Positions 1 to 8,324 of a stretch of DNA of 64,000 nucleotides are shown piece by piece (position 1 is the first letter of the stretch; every line of letters starts with the position of its first letter). This stretch comes from an uncultured Saprospiraceae bacterium. GTDB lineage: Bacteria > Bacteroidota > Bacteroidia > Chitinophagales > Saprospiraceae. A program made the position numbers and the translations under genes. The notes under the pieces were generated by a model, which was not told the origin of the DNA, ran no database searches, and worked only from the letters and a program-made list of their open reading frames with translations. The DNA lies in contig CALGLU010000079.1 in the NCBI GenBank assembly GCA_937959275.1, positions 19,910 through 83,909 of the forward strand, written 5' to 3'.

Positions 1-204
1 TTCTGGAACAATGTCTATACTGTGAATGGTATTGAATATGCCTACTCGTCCTGTAGTGGCAATGGCGGTAATAAAATATATGTGTTTAAAGACCTGCCAT
101 TAGTCATCGTCATTACGGCATCTGCATATGGAATGCCCTTTGCACATAGGCAAGTCGATCAGATGATGGAACGATATATCCTGCCTGCGGTAGTCGGTGA
201 ATAA
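1..204 (+). CDS. Serine hydrolase (beta-lactamase / penicillin-binding family), C-terminal fragment cut by window edge
   Basis: The frame is open from base 1 and reads FWNNVYTVNG before the GTG that the ORF track uses as a start, so this is the 3' end of a longer gene. The remaining ~67 residues contain GNGGNKIYVF followed by a hydrophobic strand and a YGMPFAHRQVDQMM stretch. This matches the extreme C-terminus of class C beta-lactamase-like serine hydrolases, where GNGGN(K/R)I is the last conserved beta-strand region. The catalytic SxxK and YxN motifs would lie upstream and cannot be checked. The likely role is a periplasmic hydrolase acting on peptides or esters; the substrate is unknown. 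Confidence 0.72.
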   Translation, partial: FWNNVYTVNGIEYAYSSCSGNGGNKIYVFKDLPLVIVITASAYGMPFAHRQVDQMMERYILPAVVGE

Positions 205-270
205 TGACTGTTGTGGGCAAGCTGTTTAAGAGGAGTGTAACTGGGGTGGAAAAATTGTACCTATAAAAAA

Positions 271-294
271 AGCCCGTTAACAAGTTAACGGGCT
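271..294 (-). terminator. Rho-independent terminator of the cold-shock gene
   Basis: An 11-bp perfect stem (AGCCCGTTAAC / GTTAACGGGCT) with a very small loop lies just past the csp stop. On the minus strand it is followed by a run of U (aaaaaaa at 264-271 on the plus strand). Confidence 0.85.
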
Positions 295-321
295 ATATGA
301 TCTAAAAGTTAGATGCGTGTG

Positions 322-516
322 TTATATTAATGATACGTTCACTGCATTTAATCCTTTTTGTCCTTCTTGAACATCATATGAGACCTTGTCTCCTTCATTA
401 ATTGAATCGACGTTAAGTCCTTTAACATGGACGAAAACATCTTTACCACCATCATCTGGTGTTATGAATCCAAATCCTTTCCCTTCGTTGAAAAATTTTA
501 CTGTACCGTTTGCCAT
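322..516 (-). CDS. Cold-shock protein (CspA family)
   Basis: This is a single-stranded nucleic-acid-binding OB-fold protein acting as an RNA chaperone in the cytoplasm. It starts at MANGTVKFFNE rather than at the ORF-track start 18 codons upstream, because CSD proteins begin about here and the upstream residues (LYLAYLIIIYNT) are translated leader. The protein is 64 residues, normal for the family. It carries RNP1 (KGFGFI) and RNP2 (VFVHV), and ends in NVSLI. The gene is monocistronic, with its own terminator and a leader of about 100 nt or more, as is common for csp mRNAs. A TATTTTTG box, read on the minus strand at 623-630, fits the Bacteroidota -7 consensus TAnnTTTG, but no good -33 box is visible. 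Confidence 0.95.
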   Translation of the reverse strand: MANGTVKFFNEGKGFGFITPDDGGKDVFVHVKGLNVDSINEGDKVSYDVQEGQKGLNAVNVSLI

Positions 517-953
517 TGTATTATAAATAATTATTAAATAGGCGAGATATAAACTTAATATCTCTACCACACCTTCTAAACGCTTCCCTACCTAGATAGT
601 TCCATATTTGTCTGATGGATCGCAAAAATACTACATAAAACTCGAAACATTCTCCTTAAATCTCATTTTTTCTAGTCATTAACCGTCATAAGTAGCAATT
701 TTAGGCTTATAGGCTGCCAATATCTTTCAGTGACGCTAGGTATTGACAAAAATAACAGTGATCCCTAATAAGCTATTGAATGTTAATGATGACTATATTT
801 TTAGAAATGCAAAGCACAATTAGCTTAGGTTTAAGCTAAATAAATATCCAATAATAGCTTCTGAAGTATTCCATTACAACTTTAAATAATAAATTTGAGG
901 CGAATCCATTTCTCAAGGTGTTCATCACTTATGGGATTTGAAAGTAAATATGT
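517..953. other. Intergenic region between csp and pntAA
   Basis: This is 437 bp of AT-rich DNA between divergent genes. It should hold the csp leader/promoter (candidate -7 box at 623-630, minus strand) and the pnt promoter. I see no ORF, no strong hairpin and no RNA gene here. Confidence 0.5.
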
Positions 954-2033
954 ATGAAAATAGGATTCTTAAAATCAGAGGACCCACGGTGTCCGCTGTC
1001 AGAAACATCGGCAAAAAAATTTAAAAAACTGGACGTCGCATTGTTGATCGAAAATGGACTAGGTGCAGAATTGGATCTGGATCTCGAACAATTAGATGGT
1101 GTAGTCGACAAATCCCGAGATGAAATTTTAGCTGATGCTGATATGGTATACAGTACTGATCCCCTATCAGAAGCAGATTTGTCAAAACTTAAAAAAGACT
1201 CCATTCTGGTGTCCTTTTATGCCCCCTTTAACGCGGTGAATCAAGTAGACACATTAACGGGCAAGGCTATTCAGGTCTTTAGTATGGATATGATACCAAG
1301 GACCACGTTGGCACAATCGATGGATGTCTTATCTTCTATGGCATCTATCGCTGGTTACAAATCTGTTTTATTAGCTGCGGAGAGACTACCTCGTTATTTC
1401 CCAATGATGATGACAGCTGCTGGTACTGTGAAGCCTGCAACGGTTATGATATTGGGTGCTGGAGTTGCAGGACTACAAGCTATTGCTACGGCTCGACGGC
1501 TGGGTGCTAAGGTTGAAGTGTTTGATGTTAGGCAAGCAGTGAAAGAAGAGGTCGAAGGTTTGGGTGGAAAATTCATTGAAGTCGAAGGAGCAACTGACGA
1601 CAAAGATGCAGGTGGCTATGCCGTCGAACAAACAGAAGAATTCAAACAACGTCAAAAAGATAAAATTGCTGAGCGCGTAGCCAATGCTGATGTGGTGATC
1701 ACGACTGCCCAATTGCGTGGCAGACCAGCTCCTACTTTAGTGACTAAGGCAATGGTAGAGAACATGAAGCATGGCTCTGTCATCATTGATCTAGCTGCAT
1801 CAACAGGAGGGAATTGTGAATTGACAGATGGTGAAACGACAGTCATGCATCAAGGCGTTCAGATCATTGGCGATTCACATTTAGCGAATTCTGCCTTGAT
1901 TGATGCGTCTGCATTACTATCAAATAACATATACAATTACACGCAACAGTTTTTTAAGGAAGGTCAAGTCAATGTTGATCTTGAAAATGAAATCATTGCC
2001 AAATCACGTATTTATACATACGAAAAATCATAA
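954..2033 (+). CDS. pntAA: NAD(P) transhydrogenase, alpha subunit part 1 (NAD-binding domain I)
   Basis: This is the soluble NAD(H)-binding domain of the proton-translocating transhydrogenase, which moves hydride between NADH and NADP+ using the proton gradient. It is 359 residues, close to the usual 360-380 for the split subunit. It has the family N-terminal KSEDPRCPLSETSAKK region, an RTTLAQSMDVLSS motif, and the Rossmann loop GAGVAGLQA near residue 168. RQAVKEEVEGLGG and AQLRGRPAPTLVT also match PntA. The ATG is followed 3 bases after the stop by pntAB, so the three subunits are one operon. The split alpha subunit is the arrangement found in many Bacteroidota and alphaproteobacteria. Confidence 0.96.
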   Translation: MKIGFLKSEDPRCPLSETSAKKFKKLDVALLIENGLGAELDLDLEQLDGVVDKSRDEILADADMVYSTDPLSEADLSKLKKDSILVSFYAPFNAVNQVDTLTGKAIQVFSMDMIPRTTLAQSMDVLSSMASIAGYKSVLLAAERLPRYFPMMMTAAGTVKPATVMILGAGVAGLQAIATARRLGAKVEVFDVRQAVKEEVEGLGGKFIEVEGATDDKDAGGYAVEQTEEFKQRQKDKIAERVANADVVITTAQLRGRPAPTLVTKAMVENMKHGSVIIDLAASTGGNCELTDGETTVMHQGVQIIGDSHLANSALIDASALLSNNIYNYTQQFFKEGQVNVDLENEIIAKSRIYTYEKS

Positions 2034-2036
2034 ATC

Positions 2037-2354
2037 ATGATGCAATCATTAACGCAGTTTTTGGGAGATAATATGCTCTCCATTTACTTATTGATATTTG
2101 CTGTCTTCCTGGGATTTGAGTTGATATCAAAAGTACCATCAGTCCTCCACACACCTCTCATGTCTGGAGCAAATGCCATCAGCGGTATTGTACTAGTAGG
2201 TTCCATTATTTTCTTACGTAAGACTGATCCAAGTGAAACCTTTTCACTTGTCGTCGGTATGATTGCTATGATTATGGCGATGATTAACATAGTTGGTGGT
2301 TTTGCAGTGACAAATCGTATGCTGGCCATGTTCAAGAAAAAACCAAAGCAATGA
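2037..2354 (+). CDS. pntAB: NAD(P) transhydrogenase, alpha subunit part 2 (membrane domain)
   Basis: This small membrane subunit (105 residues) has three to four hydrophobic segments. It forms part of the proton channel of the transhydrogenase (domain II). The region SKVPSVLHTPLMSGANAISGIVLVG is diagnostic of the family; a short piece, HTPLMSGANAISG, is clearly visible. Two consecutive ATG codons occur (2037 and 2040) and either could be used. Its stop overlaps the pntB start (ATGA at 2351-2354), indicating translational coupling. Confidence 0.95.
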   Translation: MMQSLTQFLGDNMLSIYLLIFAVFLGFELISKVPSVLHTPLMSGANAISGIVLVGSIIFLRKTDPSETFSLVVGMIAMIMAMINIVGGFAVTNRMLAMFKKKPKQ

Positions 2355-3745
2355 CAGTATTTTTCCAATTAGCTTATTTAGTCGGTGCAGTCCTCTTTAT
2401 ATTAGGACTCAGAGGGCTTAGTGATCCCAAAACAGCAAGAGGCGGAAACTTAAGAGCTGCACTCGGTATGGGCATAGCAATCATTGCTTCCCTACTCTAT
2501 CCACTTGAAAACAGTCATGGCAATTTTGTATGGATCATCGTTGCCTTAGTGATTGGTTCGGCGATCGGCTGGATTAGTTCTTCAAAAGTTAAGATGACTG
2601 GGATGCCACAATTGGTGTCGATTTTTAATGGCCTTGGAGGCGGATCTGCGATGCTTCTCGCGTTTGTCGAATTTTTGAAATTTAATGATTCAGGCAGCTA
2701 TTCAGCTGGTCTTACATCATTGACTATACTGTTTACATTGTTGGTAGGATCTATCTCTTTTTCAGGTAGTATACTCGCCTATCTCAAGTTAGATGGTAAA
2801 ATAAAAGACAAACATGTCACACTACCAAAACATACAATCGTTAACCTACTACTGCTGGTTGTTACAATAGGTACTGTTGGTTATGCAATGTTCAATCCGT
2901 CAATGATGAGTTTGGTCATCGCAACCGTTATTAGTCTGATCTACGGCTTTTCATTTGTTGCGCCAATTGGCGGTGCGGATATGCCAGTGGTGATTTCATT
3001 GTTGAATAGTGTAACTGGAATATCTGCTGCTACAGCTGGTTTTTTATACAACAATCAGATTATGATTTTGGGTGGGATTCTTGTCGGAGCGTCGGGGACT
3101 ATCTTGACTGTCTTGATGTGTCGCGCGATGAATCGGTCGTTGATGAATGTTCTTATTGGAGGTTTTTCTGCAACGGGTGTGGCAGCGGCTGGAACAAGTA
3201 CTGATCAAGGTTCGGTCCAACCTACGCAACCAATAGATGTAGCCATACTTCTTAATTATTCAGAAAAAGTGATTATGGTGCCAGGCTATGGGATGGCCGT
3301 AGCGCAGGCCCAAAAACAAGCTAAAGAATTAGATGAGATCTTGACTAAAAAGGGCGTGGATGTCTACTACGGCATTCACCCGGTCGCTGGGCGAATGCCT
3401 GGGCACATGAATGTCTTATTAGCAGAGGTAGATATTAGCTATGATAAGTTATTGGATTTGGATGATTGTAATAGTGAATTGGGCGACACGGACATTGTCT
3501 TGGTCGTTGGTGCGAATGATGTGGTGAACCCCGCTGCGCTAGATGATCCTTCGAGCTCAATTTACGGGATGCCAGTGATGGAAGTGTGGAGAGCGAAAAA
3601 GGTCATTGTCTTTAAGCGAAGTATGAAGCCAGGCTATGCTGGAATTCAGAACCCATTGTTTTTTAAAGAGAATACGAATATGTTGTTTGGAGATGCGGGG
3701 AAGACCTTGAAAGATATTATCAATGAGATAAAAACGCTGGACTAG
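2351..3745 (+). CDS. pntB: NAD(P) transhydrogenase, beta subunit
   Basis: This is the beta subunit: an N-terminal membrane domain of about nine hydrophobic segments (residues ~1-260) followed by the cytoplasmic NADP(H)-binding domain III. Visible family motifs are MPQLVSIFNGLGGGSA, the GYGMAVAQAQ NADP-binding loop, YGIHPVAGRMPGHMNVLLAE and GANDVVNPAA. Length 464 is normal. It closes the pnt operon. The enzyme probably supplies NADPH for biosynthesis at the expense of the proton gradient. Confidence 0.97.
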   Translation: MTVFFQLAYLVGAVLFILGLRGLSDPKTARGGNLRAALGMGIAIIASLLYPLENSHGNFVWIIVALVIGSAIGWISSSKVKMTGMPQLVSIFNGLGGGSAMLLAFVEFLKFNDSGSYSAGLTSLTILFTLLVGSISFSGSILAYLKLDGKIKDKHVTLPKHTIVNLLLLVVTIGTVGYAMFNPSMMSLVIATVISLIYGFSFVAPIGGADMPVVISLLNSVTGISAATAGFLYNNQIMILGGILVGASGTILTVLMCRAMNRSLMNVLIGGFSATGVAAAGTSTDQGSVQPTQPIDVAILLNYSEKVIMVPGYGMAVAQAQKQAKELDEILTKKGVDVYYGIHPVAGRMPGHMNVLLAEVDISYDKLLDLDDCNSELGDTDIVLVVGANDVVNPAALDDPSSSIYGMPVMEVWRAKKVIVFKRSMKPGYAGIQNPLFFKENTNMLFGDAGKTLKDIINEIKTLD

Positions 3746-4008
3746 AGAATTTGTTGATTAGTTGGAGCGAAGCGGAAATCCTCGTCCGAACAAAGTGAGC
3801 GGCGGGATGGCTAGTGATTAGTGGATTTGTTAATTAGTGAACAGAAATAAATCCAAGGTACTTTAGTGCCTTGTTGATTGAGTCGATAGTCGATAGTCCA
3901 CAGTCAATGGTCAATGGTCGATGGTCGATAGATACGACTGCAGCCTTACTTTCTCTTTTAATGACACATTAGTAATGATCTTTTAATTTTAATTTTGATT
4001 TTGAACTT
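3746..4008. repeat. Intergenic repeat mosaic with a decayed heptamer array
   Basis: Downstream of pntB there is a patchwork of repeats. Bases 3885-3933 divide exactly into seven 7-mers (gatagtc, gatagtc, cacagtc, aatggtc, aatggtc, gatggtc, gatagat). The same family occurs at 12011, inside the helicase at 17972, and at 63877. Bases 3981-4008 are a short AAAATTAAAATC-type run. No coding potential is seen. Confidence 0.8.
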
Positions 4009-4668
4009 TTGATTCCCCAAATATATACACCAAAAGTCGTTCAAGGAATAGAGCTCTTTTATGGAGAATTGCTTACAGCATATGATCAATTTCCGACTGT
4101 CAGAAACCACCTTGCCCAACTTGCACTGCGATTGTACGAAGGCATCCAAAACAAAATCCATCCACTCTACTCTGAATTAAATAATTACAATCAATCCTTT
4201 ATCGGGATGTCAGTAGAAGAACTGATGACTACAGAAATCACACAAGACGATTGCTATGAGACAATTGCGCAGGAATTTGGATTTCCAGATTGGACCTTCC
4301 TCAGTCAGCAGGATCAATTGAATTATCATCTACCATTTGAATGCGCAATTAACCTTCTCTTGAAGGGAAATGTGTCGGAGCTGACATCAAGCTTAACAGA
4401 CCATCCAGATTTAGTCAGTATGAGATCACCTTATGGCCATCGCGCTACCCTTCTCCATTATGTTGGTAGTAATGGTGTTGAATTTTGGAGACAGAAAGTG
4501 CCTTTAAATTTAGCAGAAATAACAACACTACTGCTGGACCACGGTGCTGATCCAACTGCAACAATGTCTGTTTATGGTGGACAATTTACAACACTTGAAT
4601 TATTGACTACAAGTGCACATCCTTATGAAGCTGGAGTGACGGAGGAAGTCGTAGCAGCGCTTTCTTAG
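4009..4668 (+). CDS. Ankyrin-repeat protein, start uncertain
   Basis: This 219-residue protein has a helical N-terminal half and C-terminal ankyrin-type repeats: ATLLHYVGSNG, then EITTLLLDHGADPTA, with VYGGQFTTLELL after it. The first codon is TTG (IPQIYTP follows); there is no ATG until MSVEELM at residue ~67, and the frame is closed by TGA at 3976. The reading frame emerges directly from an A/T repeat run, so the true N-terminus may have been lost or replaced by the repeat. A cytoplasmic protein-protein interaction role is plausible. The partner is unknown, and neither neighbour gives functional context. Confidence 0.65.
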   Translation: MIPQIYTPKVVQGIELFYGELLTAYDQFPTVRNHLAQLALRLYEGIQNKIHPLYSELNNYNQSFIGMSVEELMTTEITQDDCYETIAQEFGFPDWTFLSQQDQLNYHLPFECAINLLLKGNVSELTSSLTDHPDLVSMRSPYGHRATLLHYVGSNGVEFWRQKVPLNLAEITTLLLDHGADPTATMSVYGGQFTTLELLTTSAHPYEAGVTEEVVAALS

Positions 4669-4684
4669 ATTATAGAATGTGCAA

Positions 4685-5194
4685 TCATAACTTCTTGATT
4701 AAATAAAGAGCTAGGCTGTCATCTAATACAAGCTCTTGACCATACTTTAATTGTGTGTAATCCTTGACCAAACCATTCCCATCTGGAATATACCCTCTCT
4801 TTATATAAAGAATCTGAGCCGCCCCATAGTCTTCATACAGACCAAAACCAATTCCTGCAAAAGCAGATACCGTTTTGATTCTTTGTTCTGCTTCATCCAT
4901 TATACGAGTCCCGAAACCGCTTCGTTGATAGTCCTTCAAGACATTAAAATCAACAATTTCTGGAATCCCTTTTGCTCGAAATGGCTGATAGTCTGATGTC
5001 CATTTTATGGTACAATACCCCACAAATTTTTCATTGAGTTCAGCATAGATAATATCCCTATCACCTGAGTTTTGATATTCGAGATATTGTAAATATTGCG
5101 AAAGAGGTTTATCCCATCCCTGCGTTTCAAAAGCACTTGAAATCTTTTGACAATCTGAATTCTTCAATTCTCTAAGAACCAATTTTCTTTGCAT
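4685..5194 (-). CDS. GNAT-family N-acetyltransferase
   Basis: This is an acetyl-CoA-dependent N-acetyltransferase of about 169 residues. The core IVDFNVLKDYQRSGFGTRIMDEAE is the GNAT motif A region; the Q/RxxGxG/A acetyl-CoA pyrophosphate loop is QRSGFG, at roughly residue 100. GAAQILYIKRGYIPDG is motif B. I prefer the ATG at 5194 (MQRKLVLREL), since the upstream TTG adds only nine residues of no family similarity. The substrate cannot be told. It ends a short minus-strand run with the hexapeptide acetyltransferase upstream. Confidence 0.82.
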   Translation of the reverse strand: MQRKLVLRELKNSDCQKISSAFETQGWDKPLSQYLQYLEYQNSGDRDIIYAELNEKFVGYCTIKWTSDYQPFRAKGIPEIVDFNVLKDYQRSGFGTRIMDEAEQRIKTVSAFAGIGFGLYEDYGAAQILYIKRGYIPDGNGLVKDYTQLKYGQELVLDDSLALYLIKKL

Positions 5195-5241
5195 ATTTAT
5201 AATTTCAAAATCAGGCGACAATCAAAATATTAATTAACTCA

Positions 5242-5865
5242 TCACACATTCAAACCTAGAATATCTGTCCCTGTCAACTGCTGTATATGTTTAGTTATTT
5301 TCTCTATTGGCCAATCCCACCATTGTAATTCTAGCAAACGATTCATATGTTCTGCTGGAAACCGCTTTCGAATTTCTTTCGATGGATTTCCACCAACGAT
5401 AGAATAAGGTTCTACATCTTTCGTCACGACTGATTTGGTGGCAATGATAGCCCCATCACCTATGCTGACCCCAGGCATAATCGTTGCTCCATAGCCAATC
5501 CATACATCATTCCCGATGACTGTATTGCCTTTCGTGGGGTATGTTTTGCCTTCCATGGCATTGGACCAATCTTTTCCAAATATGGCAAAGGGATAACTTG
5601 CGATCGCATCACTCAAATGGTTTGCTCCATTCATAATAAAAGTAACATCTGATGCAATCATACAAAATTTACCAATGATCAATTTATCTCCTGTAAAATC
5701 AAAAAGATACTTTACATTCTTTTCAAAGTTATCAACTGATTCAAAATCATCGTAGTAAGTATAGTCACCAACAATGATATTGGGATTTGTGATGATGTTT
5801 TTAAGAAAGCATAGCCTGTCGTAGTTGGCTAATGGCAATCGATCATTTGGATTTGGGATATTCAT
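5242..5865 (-). CDS. Xenobiotic acyltransferase (Vat/CatB hexapeptide family)
   Basis: This is a left-handed beta-helix acetyltransferase of 207 residues. Hexapeptide turns are visible (IGKFCMIASDVTFIMNG, VIGNDVWIGYGATI, VSIGDGAIIATKSVV). The catalytic His lies in NGANHLSD, and the C-terminal helical part RFPAEHMNRLLELQWWDWP is typical of Vat/CatB. Close relatives acetylate streptogramin A or chloramphenicol. The chromosomal setting without mobile-element markers suggests a housekeeping or intrinsic member; resistance activity is not established. Confidence 0.88.
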   Translation of the reverse strand: MNIPNPNDRLPLANYDRLCFLKNIITNPNIIVGDYTYYDDFESVDNFEKNVKYLFDFTGDKLIIGKFCMIASDVTFIMNGANHLSDAIASYPFAIFGKDWSNAMEGKTYPTKGNTVIGNDVWIGYGATIMPGVSIGDGAIIATKSVVTKDVEPYSIVGGNPSKEIRKRFPAEHMNRLLELQWWDWPIEKITKHIQQLTGTDILGLNV

Positions 5866-5926
5866 ATATTAAGACTTAAGTTTCTACAGGTATCCTACTC
5901 TATTATAGAATACGATATCAAGATAA

Positions 5927-6679
5927 CTAATTCCCAAATTTATAGTTTAGTCCATTACTCAAATCGTAGGTTAAGTTAGGCACACTTGATGGTGTTTCTG
6001 TATCATAGAATATTTGAAAATTAATTGACAGACTTAATCGATCCGTAATGTCTAGACTTAATTCATTATCATTCAACACTCTATAATCGCTGAGCATTCC
6101 GAATCTTGGCTGAACATATGTCGTACTAGAAAATGACACATCATCTTGTGGCAAAAGGGAGAATGAAAAGTAAGAGCTAAATCGATTAGCGAACAAATCT
6201 TGAGAATTACCTGACAGCTTTTCTAATTCATTCATATAGGCGATGCCCCAATAGAATCGGGCATTATCATAATTTGTCAATTGAAATCGCAAGCCCACTC
6301 CATTCAAGAATCGATGATCAATCTTTGTCAAGGAATTAAACTGAGATTGTGAAAACAATTCAAGTTCTATACGATTTGAAAGAGATCGATTATACCTCAA
6401 ATGGATGCTACCATTATTTGTGAAATTTTCACCCTCACCTTTAGCGAGAGAGTAATTGCCAAAAAGCAACACACTTTGTCGCGGCATAAAGTAGGTCAAA
6501 TGACCTCCATTGGAAATAGAAACAAAACTCTTTGTGGTCTTCTGGATTGATAACTGGAGTTTTACATCACCATGTAGACCTAAGGAGTCAGATGACATCC
6601 GTACCTGTTCAATATTAATGACTTGAGCTTCCACGCGAACACACAAAAGCAAAATCCCAAAACAGAAAATCAATTTCAT
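5927..6679 (-). CDS. DUF481-like outer-membrane beta-barrel protein
   Basis: The start is set at MKLIFCFGILLLCVRVEAQ, a clear Sec signal peptide, 17 codons inside the ORF-track frame. The mature ~230 residues alternate polar and aromatic residues in strands (LHLRYNRSL.., ELELFSQSQFNSL, RFYWGIAYMNELE) and end with an aromatic-rich LNYKFGN strand. This matches DUF481 proteins, predicted outer-membrane barrels found in many Bacteroidota. The function is unknown. It is monocistronic and faces no obvious operon partner. Confidence 0.75.
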   Translation of the reverse strand: MKLIFCFGILLLCVRVEAQVINIEQVRMSSDSLGLHGDVKLQLSIQKTTKSFVSISNGGHLTYFMPRQSVLLFGNYSLAKGEGENFTNNGSIHLRYNRSLSNRIELELFSQSQFNSLTKIDHRFLNGVGLRFQLTNYDNARFYWGIAYMNELEKLSGNSQDLFANRFSSYFSFSLLPQDDVSFSSTTYVQPRFGMLSDYRVLNDNELSLDITDRLSLSINFQIFYDTETPSSVPNLTYDLSNGLNYKFGN

Positions 6680-6814
6680 GGAAGTTGAAAATTTATTCTG
6701 AATGATGTATTCAATGTAAAAGTAAGGCATTTAATCCCACCTCGCCATCACTAAAAACTGTGATATTTGACCTCCACTTTTAATTAACTAGGTGCTTATG
6801 CTCAGATCATCTAA

Positions 6815-6849
6815 CAAAAAAAGGCCAGCTACTAATGTAACTGACCTTT
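6815..6849 (-). terminator. Terminator of the coaX-OMP-TPR operon
   Basis: On the minus strand a 13-bp stem (AAAGGTCAGTTAC pairing with GTAGCTGGCCTTT, two G-U pairs) around an ATTA loop is followed by a run of U. It lies 45 bp beyond the TPR protein stop. Confidence 0.8.
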
Positions 6850-6879
6850 ATATATTGTTAAGTTAAAACTAGAATGGCT

Positions 6880-6898
6880 CTAGTGCCTCAAGAACTAG
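6880..6898. repeat. Solo CTAG-ended repeat end overlapping a stop codon
   Basis: CTAGTGCCTCAAGAACTAG contains the TAG stop of the TPR gene (6895-6897, minus strand). Nearly the same string begins the miniature element at 24559 (CTAGTACCTCAAGAACTA), so this may be a solo end or excision scar of that element family. Confidence 0.5.
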
Positions 6899-8298
6899 TA
6901 TCTAACTGTGACTCTCTCGCCTATCCAACAACCCACAGTCTGAGTTGATCCAGAAGAAACACCTCTTAAAAAGCCTTCTTCTTTATTTGGCAACGAACCT
7001 CTATATTTAGATTTCTTATCATTTGCTTCATCACTAACTGAAGGATCTACACTCGCTGCTTTAGAGTATTTCTCCATGGCAGCTAAGACTGCTAGACGCT
7101 GATTCCAACTATCTCCACAATTTCTTGCTCCTGTCGCATACATATCTCCAATCAACATATAAGCACGTCCGTAATTCGGATTTAGGCCAATCGCTGTTTT
7201 AGCTTCAGATCGTGCATCATTAAATTTCTTCATTTTTCTAAAGAGCGTCGATGCTATATAGTAGTGGTAACTCGCTTTCTTAGTGTTATCAGTTTCCTGA
7301 GTAATAGCTTCTCTATATTTTGCAATTGCACCTGGAAAATCTCCAGCATCATATGCTTTCTTTGCAAGCAACGCAGGATTGTTAGCTTCAAACTCTGCTT
7401 TCTTTTGTGCGTTCAAGGCAGATGCCCATGACTCATATTTTTTCTCTAATTCTGCAACTAAAGGATCTGTTTTATCACAACCTCTTCTAATGAGTCGTCC
7501 ATATAAGTCCTTTGCTAATTGAGGATCCTCTGGGTTGGCATCATATTCAGGACGCAATTTGGCTTTAAAGTACTCACAGTCATATATTTCTCTTTCAATC
7601 TTATTAAGCTCTGATTTTATATTTGCAAGCGCATTCTCATAGTACGGTGCATAATCACCACCTTTTTCTATATTAAACTCAGCGATTGGGATAATTTCAT
7701 CAAAAATACTTCTTGCTTTAGTCTGATCAATCTTTCCCTTCTGAAACTGATACGTAGCAATCGCTGCGTAAGGAATTAAAACATTGTACAATGTAGTATT
7801 TCCAGTTATCGCTACTGCTTTATCAAACTCTTCAAGATTTTTATCATATGGCTGATTGAGCTCATAATACATATCATAAGCTTTTTGACCTTGTAGATAC
7901 CCGACACGCTTTTTGGCAGCTTCTTCTCCGCCCTTAATTGTCAAAACACCAGCCTCATAACATCCTATACAACCATCGTATAATGCTAAAATTTTAGCTT
8001 TAAGATCCGTTTTACCTGCTTCATCTGCAGTTTTCATTTGGTGCTTGTAGATTTTGATACCATCTGTAAAATGAAAATCTCTTTTTCCATCAGCAGCCGG
8101 CGCTTTAGTAAATACTTCTGTCCAAGCTTCTAGGGCGTCATCATAATTTTCCAATTTGACATTATCTCTGTACACGGAATGCTGCTCAAGTAAATGTTCC
8201 ATATCTGCCATCCCATTCCACGTTTTACATTCTTGTCCTGTTACGGCTAAAGCAAGAAACATAGAAGATAGTATTGATAAAAGTGCTTTGTAATTCAT
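6895..8298 (-). CDS. Secreted TPR protein downstream of an outer-membrane protein
   Basis: The start is chosen at MNYKALLSILSSMFLALAVTGQ, which gives a standard signal peptide; the ORF-track ATG is four codons upstream. The ~467-residue mature protein has helical repeats throughout, with clear tetratricopeptide units at residues ~310-400 (YDAGDFPGAIAKYREAI, ASYHYYIASTLFRKMKKF, YGRAYMLIGDMYA). It lies 26 bp after the OMP gene. The order coaX - OMP - TPR protein is conserved in Bacteroidota, usually next to lptC (not seen here), so an envelope assembly role is a reasonable inference. The stop codon sits in a CTAG repeat. Confidence 0.85.
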   Translation of the reverse strand: MNYKALLSILSSMFLALAVTGQECKTWNGMADMEHLLEQHSVYRDNVKLENYDDALEAWTEVFTKAPAADGKRDFHFTDGIKIYKHQMKTADEAGKTDLKAKILALYDGCIGCYEAGVLTIKGGEEAAKKRVGYLQGQKAYDMYYELNQPYDKNLEEFDKAVAITGNTTLYNVLIPYAAIATYQFQKGKIDQTKARSIFDEIIPIAEFNIEKGGDYAPYYENALANIKSELNKIEREIYDCEYFKAKLRPEYDANPEDPQLAKDLYGRLIRRGCDKTDPLVAELEKKYESWASALNAQKKAEFEANNPALLAKKAYDAGDFPGAIAKYREAITQETDNTKKASYHYYIASTLFRKMKKFNDARSEAKTAIGLNPNYGRAYMLIGDMYATGARNCGDSWNQRLAVLAAMEKYSKAASVDPSVSDEANDKKSKYRGSLPNKEEGFLRGVSSGSTQTVGCWIGERVTVRY

Positions 8299-8324
8299 AT
8301 TATTCGCCATTTAATTAGTTTCGA

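Noticed and set aside
3885-3933. CRISPR array
   Set aside because: Units are 7 bp with no spacers; the same holds for the arrays at 12011 and 63877. No cas genes are present.
5242-5865. Acquired antibiotic-resistance gene (vat/cat)
   Set aside because: The family match is good, but the gene has local codon and base composition and no mobile flanks; many environmental members are not resistance genes.
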